Shown here: positions 1-5,307 of the stretch, piece after piece | How positions within the stretch are numbered: position 1 is the first letter of the stretch | Layout: every line of letters begins with the position of its first letter | Position numbers and translations under genes: made by a program | NCBI GenBank assembly: GCA_964353875.1 | Contig: CAYGXU010000137.1 | Span: 1-7,663, forward strand | Length of the DNA stretch: 7,663 nucleotides | Reading direction: 5' to 3' | Source of the DNA: MGNI01 sp964353875 | GTDB taxonomy: Bacteria > Chloroflexota > Anaerolineae > Anaerolineales > E44-bin32 | The notes under the pieces: model-generated | Seen by the model: only the letters and a program-made list of their open reading frames with translations | Told to the model about the DNA's origin: nothing | Database searches by the model: none

Positions 1-1008
1 ATGGAAGGCGAAGGCGAACTTGTCGGATGGCATGATCCCGATGAAAATCGAAAGTGGATCCTCGAAAATAAGTCGCGTGAGATGCGTGACAAACGCATGT
101 CCGTCAAAGAGGCGGTCGATCGCTTCGTGCAGGATGGAGCTTATATCGCCTTCGGCGGATTTGGCCACGTGAGAACACCGATGGCCATAATTTATGAGAT
201 CGTCCGTCAAAAGAAACAGAATCTGGTTGTAGCCGGGAAGACGGCGGTTCATGACATCGACATTCTCATCGGAGCGAATTGTGTCTCTCAAGTAGAAGTC
301 GCCTATGCCTTTGGCCACGAATTGAGAGGCCTCTCTCCGGCTGGAAGACGAGCGGTGGAGAGTGGTGAGGTGAAAGTTGTGGCGGAAATCTCGAATGCCG
401 GCTACCAGTGGCGTTTTCTGGCCGGCATGATGGGCGTACCTTTCATAGTCTCGCGAAACATGTTGGGCACAGATACGTTGAAAAAGAGTTGCTGCAAAGT
501 GGTAAAAGATCCGTGGAGTGGGAAACCAGTCTGCCTCATCCCAGCCGCTTATCCGGATGTGGCCATGATCCATGTCCATCGCTGCGACATCTACGGAAAT
601 GCGCAGATCGATGGGATTATGATTGAGGATTTTGAATTAGCGCGTGCGGCTCGTCGCTTGATCCTCACCACCGAAAAGATCATCGAGCATGAGGCCATTC
701 GGGCTGAACCCTATCGCACCGCCATTCCTTATTTTATCGTCGATGCTGTCTGTGAGGTCCCCTTTGGCGCCCACCCCACAGAGATGCCTTACCTGTACTT
801 CTTCGATGAGGAGCATATCGGAGAATGGCTCGAATGCTCACGAACGCCAGAGGGTACGAAAGCCTATTTCGACAGAGTTGTCTTTAGAACCACTAACTTC
901 GAGGATTACCTGGAGCTTGTAGGGGGAAGGGACAAACTCGCTTATTTGGAAAGAGTGGAAACATTCCAGGAACCGATGCGGGCACCCTGGTTGAAGGGGA
1001 AATCATGA
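1..1008 (+). CDS. Glutaconate-type CoA-transferase, subunit A
   Basis: This is the alpha subunit of a family I CoA-transferase, which moves CoA between an acyl-CoA and a free carboxylic acid in the cytoplasm as a complex with the downstream beta subunit. The 335 residues are close to the about 320 usual for GctA. The CoA-transferase fold starts near residue 33 (MSVKEAVDRFVQDG), followed by the glycine-rich loop GGFGHVRTP at 52-60 and a long Rossmann-like region to about residue 300. Residues 1-32 (HDPDENRKWILENKSR) form an N-terminal extension that I recall from a subgroup of GctA-like proteins. The ATG lies on the first base of the window, so an earlier start outside it cannot be excluded. 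Its stop overlaps an ATG (ATGA, 1005-1008), and subunit B follows 50 bp later. The substrate cannot be read from sequence: glutaconate, another dicarboxylate, or an IpdA-like ring-cleavage intermediate are all possible. Confidence 0.85.
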   Translation: MEGEGELVGWHDPDENRKWILENKSREMRDKRMSVKEAVDRFVQDGAYIAFGGFGHVRTPMAIIYEIVRQKKQNLVVAGKTAVHDIDILIGANCVSQVEVAYAFGHELRGLSPAGRRAVESGEVKVVAEISNAGYQWRFLAGMMGVPFIVSRNMLGTDTLKKSCCKVVKDPWSGKPVCLIPAAYPDVAMIHVHRCDIYGNAQIDGIMIEDFELARAARRLILTTEKIIEHEAIRAEPYRTAIPYFIVDAVCEVPFGAHPTEMPYLYFFDEEHIGEWLECSRTPEGTKAYFDRVVFRTTNFEDYLELVGGRDKLAYLERVETFQEPMRAPWLKGKS

Positions 1009-1055
1009 CTTCCAAGCATGAAACACGCTCTCGCTTTTCATCGCTACGGAGTTAA
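1005..1055 (+). other. Sixteen-codon upstream ORF in frame with subunit B
   Basis: An ATG overlaps the stop of subunit A (ATGA) and is preceded by AAGGGGA, a plausible ribosome binding site. It opens a 16-codon frame (MTSKHETRSRFSSLRS) that ends in TAA at 1053-1055, 3 bp before the subunit B start and in the same frame. It could be a translational coupling leader, or the old N-terminus of subunit B cut off by a stop mutation. Nothing shows that the peptide itself matters. Confidence 0.3.
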
Positions 1056-1058
1056 AAC

Positions 1059-1835
1059 ATGAAGAAGCAGACAACAAACTTCACCTTACGAGAACTTCAG
1101 GCATGTGTGGCATCCAGGATGCTCGAAGATAAACGCTCTGTTTTTGTGGGGACAGGATTACCCATGATCGCTGCCATGCTGGCCAATCGAACCCATGCTC
1201 CCGGCTTACTGATCGTTTTCGAGGCCGGTGGCATGGGACCACAATCCCCGGTGTTGCCGATTTCCGTGGGGGATTCCCGCACTTTTTATCGAGCGATTGC
1301 CGCTTCGAGCATGCATGACGCGATGTCGCTCACTCAAGCCGGGTACCTGGATTATGGCTTCTTAGGCGCGGCGCAAATCGATTGCTATGGCAATATCAAC
1401 ACCACCATCATCGGCGATTGGTCGTTGCCCAAGGTGCGATTTCCGGGAAGCGGGGGCGCCAACGACGTGGGCTCTTTCTGTCACCGGACCATCGTCATAA
1501 TGGGGCAGGATCAGCGAAAATTCGTTGATAAGATGGATTTCATCACCACGCCGGGCTATCTCGATGGTCTTGGCGCCAGGGAGCATGCCGGATTGCCCGA
1601 AGGGAGCGGTCCCTACCGTATCATCACCCAATTGGGCGTTTTTGGCTTTGAAGAACAAACGAAGAGGATGATGCTCCTGTCGCTTCATCAGGAAGTGACG
1701 ATCGAGGATGTCAAGACAAACAGCTCATTTGAGATCTTGATCCCCTCGCAAGTAGGCACAACCGAACTTCCAACAGCGGAAGAAATCCGCCTCCTGCGGG
1801 AGATCGACCCTGCCAGGATGTCGATTGGGGATTAG
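1059..1835 (+). CDS. Glutaconate-type CoA-transferase, subunit B
   Basis: This is the beta, catalytic subunit of the same CoA-transferase. Its 258 residues fit GctB (about 266). The segment PGLLIVFEAGGMG (48-60) matches the family active-site region, and Glu55 (codon 1221-1223) aligns with the glutamate that carries the covalent CoA thioester in Acidaminococcus GctB (Glu54). Its presence argues for a real transferase and against the IpdB-type hydrolase, which lacks this residue. Other family-like stretches are VGDSRTFYRA, DYGFLGAAQIDCYGNINTT and FPGSGGANDVGSFC. The start at 1059 has a good ribosome binding site (GGAG at 1048-1051, 7-nt spacer). An earlier ATG at 1005 lies in the same frame but is cut off by a TAA at 1053. 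Subunit A is directly upstream, so the two are surely co-transcribed. Confidence 0.88.
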   Translation: MKKQTTNFTLRELQACVASRMLEDKRSVFVGTGLPMIAAMLANRTHAPGLLIVFEAGGMGPQSPVLPISVGDSRTFYRAIAASSMHDAMSLTQAGYLDYGFLGAAQIDCYGNINTTIIGDWSLPKVRFPGSGGANDVGSFCHRTIVIMGQDQRKFVDKMDFITTPGYLDGLGAREHAGLPEGSGPYRIITQLGVFGFEEQTKRMMLLSLHQEVTIEDVKTNSSFEILIPSQVGTTELPTAEEIRLLREIDPARMSIGD

Positions 1836-2115
1836 TATCGTCGAATATTGTGAACGAAGAGGTCAAGATAGTCGCCGTATCAGACAGAACAGATGAAGGT
1901 GGGGCACAGCATCGATGAAGTCAGTCGATCAATGCATCCGTGATACAATTTGTGCCTGGTCGTATTTTTGGATCGATTATGGGAAGTACTTTCTCCACAT
2001 CCTTTGCCAGACGCTCCTTTTTGGCAGAGGGTCAATATTTGGATAGCAAAGCGATGGCAATGACACTACTCCCGCAAGGAGGCAATGCTCATAAGGTCTT
2101 GAGAGGAGAGCTCGG
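1836..2115. other. Intergenic region before the receptor/transporter operon
   Basis: These 280 bp hold no convincing gene. A TACAAT hexamer at 1944-1949 (+) resembles a -10 box but has no good -35 partner at 16-18 bp. A short inverted repeat (TGCCA/TGGCA) surrounds a T-rich loop near 2006-2027. At the far end AGGAG (2104-2108) is the ribosome binding site of the next gene. I see no rho-independent terminator for the CoA-transferase genes and no match to the ydaO c-di-AMP riboswitch pattern. Confidence 0.4.
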
Positions 2116-2460
2116 ATGACTTCTCCCGATACAATTGACCGATTGGCCATTCTTGTGGTTTCCGGATCGCAATCGGCAAAGTTACAAAAACGCCTAAAAC
2201 AGAACGGATTCCATTTCACAGAAATTAATAGCATGGGGGGTTTATTTCAGGAGCCCAGCGTTTGTCTCCTGGTAGGGCTGAGTCAAGGGCGTCTGTCCCA
2301 GTTGACAAAAACGGTACAACAGTGTTGCAAGGCCATCCGGCGATACCTTCCTGCTCGAGTGAGGATCTCCGTTGGGCATGCAGATCTGCCCATGATTGAA
2401 ACGCAAGTGGGCGGAGCGATTTTCTATGTGCTGAATGTCGATCGTTTTGAATATCTCTAG
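2116..2460 (+). CDS. PII-like cyclic-di-AMP receptor family protein, divergent copy
   Basis: This 114-residue protein belongs to the PstA/DarA (DUF970, PII-like) family, whose members form trimers that bind cyclic di-AMP in the cytoplasm. The layout fits: beta strand RLAILVVSG (9-17), helix, GFHFTEINSMGG (31-42), strand VCLLVGL (49-55), helix, and the C-terminal VGGAIFYVLNVDRFEYL (98-114), which closely resembles the VGGATVFVLPVDAF ending of PstA. The ligand loop is decayed, however. Where the family has FRxT then TGGFLRxGN, this copy reads FHFT then MGGLFQEPS, so c-di-AMP binding is doubtful. AGGAG at 2104-2108 with a 7-nt spacer supports the start. The stop at 2458-2460 is 10 bp from the next gene, which encodes a paralogue. 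It may be a regulatory partner of that paralogue in a mixed trimer; this is inference. Confidence 0.75.
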   Translation: MTSPDTIDRLAILVVSGSQSAKLQKRLKQNGFHFTEINSMGGLFQEPSVCLLVGLSQGRLSQLTKTVQQCCKAIRRYLPARVRISVGHADLPMIETQVGGAIFYVLNVDRFEYL

Positions 2461-2463
2461 GAA
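2459..2463 (+). promoter_or_regulatory. Ribosome binding site choosing the 2471 start
   Basis: AGGAA overlaps the stop codon of the first receptor-like gene and lies 7 nt before ATG 2471. It favours that start over the in-frame ATG at 2435, and makes translational coupling of the two paralogues likely. Confidence 0.5.
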
Positions 2464-2470
2464 TGTGTAT

Positions 2471-2740
2471 ATGATGAAACTGATGATTGTAATCTTGCGC
2501 GATATTGATAGCGATCATGTTACCCAGGCTCTGATCGGTCATGATTTTCGAGTGACGCGCGTCGCCAGTACTGGCGGATTCCTCAGACAGGGGAACGTCA
2601 CACTTCTGATTGGAGTAGAGCAAGAGAAGGTGGATGCGGTGTTCGAAATCCTTCGTCAATCCTGCGGACCTTCTGAGGGGGAGCAACATCGGGCGACGGT
2701 CTTTGTAGTCGACTTGCCTCAATTCGAGCAAATTCAATAG
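2471..2740 (+). CDS. Short PII-like cyclic-di-AMP receptor family protein
   Basis: This is a second PstA/DarA-family protein of only 89 residues, against about 109 in Firmicutes. The family signature is intact: strand KLMIVILRDIDSD, then FRVT (26-29), STGGFLRQGN (33-42) and LLIGV (45-49). These are the residues that line the c-di-AMP site in characterised PstA. The C-terminus RATVFVVDLPQF also fits. What is missing is about 20-25 residues between the second helix (ending SCG) and the last strand, a stretch that forms the large B-loop region and a strand in PstA. An in-frame ATG at 2435 overlaps the upstream gene. ATG 2471 is preferred because AGGAA at 2459-2463 sits 7 nt before it and because the family starts at MKL; ATG 2474 is also possible. 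The transporter gene follows 13 bp later. Confidence 0.78.
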   Translation: MMKLMIVILRDIDSDHVTQALIGHDFRVTRVASTGGFLRQGNVTLLIGVEQEKVDAVFEILRQSCGPSEGEQHRATVFVVDLPQFEQIQ

Positions 2741-2753
2741 GTACTCTTTGTCT

Positions 2754-3761
2754 ATGGCAGTTATTTCCCTGAAAACGGCAATTTTCCGTTTGAGACGCTC
2801 GTTTGCCAATCTTCCGGTAGGCGGCGATTGGGCTCTTGGCCTTCCAGAGAGGGTAAAGCAGAACCTGCGTTGGTTCTGGTATGATGGTTTATTCTCCGCT
2901 GCCAGCGACAATATATTCCTTACTTATCTGGTTCTTTTCTTGCTTGCATTAGGAGCGACGAGAACGCAGATCGGCCTGCTTAGCTCCTTTTCGAGCCTGG
3001 GCGCGGCAATCTTCCTTCTCCCAGGCGCTCTTTTGGTCGAACGTTTTGGGCATCGAAANNNNNNNNNNNNNNNNNNNNNNNNNNNNNNNNNNNNNNNNNN
3101 NNNNNNNNNNNNNNNNNNNNNNNNNNNNNNNNNNNNNNNNNNNNNNNNNNNNNNNNNNAATCCGGCTTTCTTGGTTTTCTGCATTACTGCGGCCTTATGG
3201 AATTTTTCGATCAACATCGCTGGACCTTTTTTTAGCGTTTTCATGGTGCAGGATCTTCAAGCCACAGCTACCATGGTTGGCGTCGCCAGCATTTTTACAG
3301 GTGTATTCAGCATGGCAGTGCAGCGAAGGAGTGGATCATTCATCGACCGTTGGGGTCCGCACCGGGTACAAGTTGTCAGCATGTTGCTGATCCCTTTCGT
3401 TCCTTTCTTATGGACATTTATTCATTCGATGTGGCAAGTCTATCTCGCCAATATTCTGGCGGGGATCTTCTGGGGAGTGTTTGGATTGGCATCCTTCAAT
3501 GTTCTGTTATCACTTACTCCTGAAGCGCAACGAGCGCGGCTTTCCGCTCTTTACCAGATCCTGGTTACCGTCTCTTTGGCTGGGGGCGCTGCCTTTGGGA
3601 GCTGGGTGATCACGCAATGGGGATATAAGGGGGTTTTCATCGGCTCAGCCATTGGACGGATGATAGCCGCCTTGATCTTTGCGCGGTTTTTCTTAAAGCC
3701 GACCTGGGTTGCTGGCCAGATTGTGGAGAATGCTGAATCTCAGATTATCGATGGCAGCTGA
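2754..3761 (+). CDS. Major facilitator superfamily transporter, interrupted by an assembly gap
   Basis: This is an inner-membrane MFS permease of unknown substrate. Before the gap there are two membrane segments (GLFSAASDNIFLTYLVLFLL and IGLLSSFSSLGAAIFLLPGA), then ERFGHR, the start of the cytoplasmic motif A between TM2 and TM3. After the gap there are about six segments, with a second motif-A-like stretch GSFIDRWGPHR that normally lies between TM8 and TM9. Eight of twelve segments are therefore visible and TM3-TM6 fall in the gap. That would need about 100-130 residues, whereas the 100 Ns allow 33-34. Both sides read in one frame across the Ns, but this may be chance. ATG 2754 is chosen; a TTG at 2748 is in frame. 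The ribosome binding site is weak. The gene is 13 bp after the second c-di-AMP receptor-like gene, so it is probably in the same operon and may be controlled by it. Confidence 0.8.
   Translation: MAVISLKTAIFRLRRSFANLPVGGDWALGLPERVKQNLRWFWYDGLFSAASDNIFLTYLVLFLLALGATRTQIGLLSSFSSLGAAIFLLPGALLVERFGHRXXXXXXXXXXXXXXXXXXXXXXXXXXXXXXXXXXNPAFLVFCITAALWNFSINIAGPFFSVFMVQDLQATATMVGVASIFTGVFSMAVQRRSGSFIDRWGPHRVQVVSMLLIPFVPFLWTFIHSMWQVYLANILAGIFWGVFGLASFNVLLSLTPEAQRARLSALYQILVTVSLAGGAAFGSWVITQWGYKGVFIGSAIGRMIAALIFARFFLKPTWVAGQIVENAESQIIDGS
3059..3158. other. Assembly gap of 100 Ns
   Basis: Exactly 100 Ns are the usual placeholder for a gap of unknown length. The missing transmembrane helices of the MFS gene suggest that the true gap is about 300-400 bp. 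Confidence 0.95.
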
Positions 3762-3878
3762 TCCAAGTATCGGACCCGCTTTTAGATGGTCTCTAGATTG
3801 AAAATCGTCTTGAAAAACGGGGGAGGATCGTTCTCCAGCAACCAGAGCCAAGCGAAGCGTAGCACGAGGGTGATAGTC
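3762..3878. other. Spacer after the MFS gene
   Basis: This is a short non-coding stretch between the transporter stop and the URO-D remnant stop. A GGAG/CTCC inverted repeat with a 7-nt loop lies near 3821-3838 but lacks a following T-run, so I do not call it a terminator. Confidence 0.3.
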
Positions 3879-4097
3879 TTAGTCATACAGGCATTCCTTC
3901 GCCGCCTGAGAGTACGCAACCAGATTCGCCACCGGCGTTTCAAAGAAGTGATCACAGGCGGACATGATGTAGCCACCATTCAGCCCCAGGTCTTGGAAAA
4001 GTTGCTTGACCTCGCGCTGAATGTGATCCGGACTTCCCTCGGTGAGGATGTTGTGCTGATCCATGCCGCCGATCAGGCAGACTTGATCACCGATCAT
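3879..4097 (-). pseudogene. 3' remnant of a uroporphyrinogen-decarboxylase-family gene
   Basis: These 72 codons encode the last fifth of a URO-D/MtaA-superfamily protein, a TIM-barrel family that includes uroporphyrinogen decarboxylase and corrinoid methyltransferases (normally about 330-380 residues). Recognisable family features are IGGMDQHNILTEGSP, the EV helix, GGYIMSACDHFF and the closing helix after the NL of VANLVAYSQAA. The natural stop is present (TAA, 3881-3879). The frame is closed just upstream of Met1 (TGA at 4103-4101), so about 260-300 N-terminal residues are gone. Met1 is probably an internal residue and not a start. The break falls in a palindromic stretch where the GH31 remnant begins on the other strand. 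It is non-functional unless this is an assembly chimera. Confidence 0.7.
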
Positions 4098-4105
4098 TGA
4101 TCAAG
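4082..4105. repeat. Perfect inverted repeat at the junction of two gene remnants
   Basis: CTTGATCA (4082-4089) and TGATCAAG (4098-4105) are perfect inverted copies around the 8-nt spacer CCGATCAT. The spacer carries another GATCA-like word. The breakpoint between the URO-D and GH31 remnants lies inside this structure, which suggests recombination or deletion at short palindromic homology. Confidence 0.6.
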
Positions 4106-4275
4106 GAGTTGCGCAGCGAGAAGTCTATCTGCCCGAGGGTGCTACCTGGGTGGAGGCCTGGACAAATAAGGCATGTGTAGGCGGGCAGCGGATCTGCGCT
4201 GAGGCGCCATTGGAGCGGATTCCGCTCTATGTGAGGAAAGGTGTGAGTCTGCCTATAAGAGGTTCAAGGGCATAA
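4087..4275 (+). pseudogene. 3' remnant of a GH31-family glycoside hydrolase gene
   Basis: The frame gives SPIIDQG, then QREVYLPEGATWVEAWT, a GGQ turn, and APLERIPLYVRKGVSLPI, ending in TAA at 4273-4275. This is the C-terminal beta-sandwich signature of family 31 alpha-glucosidases/alpha-xylosidases (vYLP-G-W-d-wt, then apl-iPvfvR-G-ilP). Only about 60 residues of a protein normally 650-800 long remain. A TGA at 4084-4086 closes the frame upstream and there is no start codon, so it is a remnant. The first 11 bp overlap the URO-D remnant on the other strand. The catalytic (beta/alpha)8 domain is entirely missing. Confidence 0.65.
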
Positions 4276-4282
4276 GTGGATG

Positions 4283-4308
4283 AAGCTTAGTTCATGATGA
4301 CTAAACTT
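4283..4308 (+). terminator. Weak possible terminator after the GH31 remnant
   Basis: AAGCTTAGT (4283-4291) pairs with ACTAAACTT (4300-4308) with one mismatch and an 8-nt loop, then a short T-run follows. The stem is AT-rich and therefore weak. It could be a relic of the GH31 gene's own terminator. Confidence 0.2.
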
Positions 4309-4344
4309 TTGTGCACTCGAATCTCTTCGTTCGTCTTATGATTG

Positions 4345-5292
4345 TTATTTGTATAGGCAGATTTCTCCATCGATGTAGCCGACCAAAAAGGGCTGGTCAG
4401 GAGAGAGGCCATGTGGAGCAAGGATAGCTGCAACCTCCTTGTCGGCTAATTTACCCGCCTGCCACTGCTCCCAAGAATTGCCTGCATCGCTAGAGAGGAG
4501 CAACTCTCCGCCATGCAAAACAAGCATTTCTAACGCATCGGGGAAGTTAGGGTTGAGCAGGATGTGGTTGATCGGTGCGGTCAATTCCTTTTCGCCCAGT
4601 TGATGCCAGTGTTGGCCTCGGTCAGCCGAGTGAAATAATCCTTTCTCTTCGGTACCGATGTATATACTGCCATCCTCACTGAAGTTCGGAGAGATGGCCA
4701 GGCTGAGGACCGGTTCGTACCCTATGGGAAGATCAACCTCTCTCCACGAACGGCCTGCGTTGAGGCTTCGAAAAAGACCGCTTTGTACGCCGGCGTAAAG
4801 CGTTTGGTCCTCAACGAAGTTGGGCGAGATAGCCAGGCAGAGAACTTCGTGGTCCAACAGGCCGAAATTCCACATCGCCAATTCGCTTCTATTGGATTTA
4901 TAGATCAGTACGCCACTTCCTAAGGTTCCGGCGAAGAGCGTCTCGTCATCGGCGAAATTGGGTGAGGGAGCCAGGCAGGAGACAATCGGGGCGGGTGAAG
5001 GCAAGGGCATGCTTTCCCAGGTCTCGCCGTTATCCTTTGAACGTAACATCCCTCCATTCAGACCGGCAAAGATAACCGTATGGTCATCGGCTCCGATCGG
5101 AGCCGCCACGCAGAGCGTTGGCAGGGGCTCTTTAAACCCAAGAGAATCATAAGTGATCTGCCAAGAAGAACCTCTGTCTTGCGAACGATGTAATCCTGAA
5201 GCGCAGGCAGCATACCAATCAGCGGGAGAGGTGGCGAATTGATAAACGTAATCTTGTGGGGATGATTCCGCGGGAGACGCTTTGCTTTTCAT
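4345..5292 (-). CDS. Cytosolic Asp-box (BNR-type) beta-propeller protein
   Basis: This is a beta-propeller protein of about 315 residues built from repeats of about 46 residues. Asp-box motifs S-x-D-x-G-x-S/T-W (numbered from Met 5298) are SQDRGSSW (39-46), SKDNGETW (87-94), SLNAGRSW (178-185), SADRGQHW (224-231) and SSDAGNSW (269-276), with one degenerate copy near 134-143. The linker SPNF or NPNF followed by an acidic pair recurs at 112, 158, 203 and 249. A final half-repeat (288-317) probably closes the ring, giving six or seven blades. No sialidase catalytic arrangement, signal peptide or membrane segment is visible, so a cytosolic scaffold or binding role is more likely than an enzyme. 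The start at 5292 is preferred because AGGA (5302-5299) lies 6 nt before it; ATG 5298 abuts that site. It follows the chaperonin gene by 15 bp, so both are on one transcript. Confidence 0.8.
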   Translation of the reverse strand: MKSKASPAESSPQDYVYQFATSPADWYAACASGLHRSQDRGSSWQITYDSLGFKEPLPTLCVAAPIGADDHTVIFAGLNGGMLRSKDNGETWESMPLPSPAPIVSCLAPSPNFADDETLFAGTLGSGVLIYKSNRSELAMWNFGLLDHEVLCLAISPNFVEDQTLYAGVQSGLFRSLNAGRSWREVDLPIGYEPVLSLAISPNFSEDGSIYIGTEEKGLFHSADRGQHWHQLGEKELTAPINHILLNPNFPDALEMLVLHGGELLLSSDAGNSWEQWQAGKLADKEVAAILAPHGLSPDQPFLVGYIDGEICLYK

Positions 5293-5298
5293 GTCCAT

Positions 5299-5302
5299 TC
5301 CT
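5299..5302 (-). promoter_or_regulatory. Ribosome binding site favouring the 5292 start
   Basis: On the minus strand AGGA is directly followed by ATG 5298 (no spacer) and lies 6 nt before the in-frame ATG 5292, which is therefore the better start of the propeller gene. Confidence 0.5.
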
Positions 5303-5307
5303 ATTGG

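Noticed and set aside
1836..2115. c-di-AMP riboswitch (ydaO type) before the receptor operon
   Set aside because: I could not find the conserved core sequences or the expected paired elements.
2225..2911. Minus-strand 228-codon frame across the receptor-like genes
   Set aside because: It spans three plus-strand genes with recognisable family motifs and shows no domain itself.
3786..4100. Plus-strand 104-codon frame
   Set aside because: It is antisense to the URO-D remnant, whose minus-strand translation shows clear family motifs; the plus frame looks like no known protein.
4345..5292. Sialidase or photosystem II assembly factor (Ycf48) function for the propeller
   Set aside because: Asp-boxes are structural and occur in many propellers; there are no catalytic residues, signal peptide or photosynthetic context.
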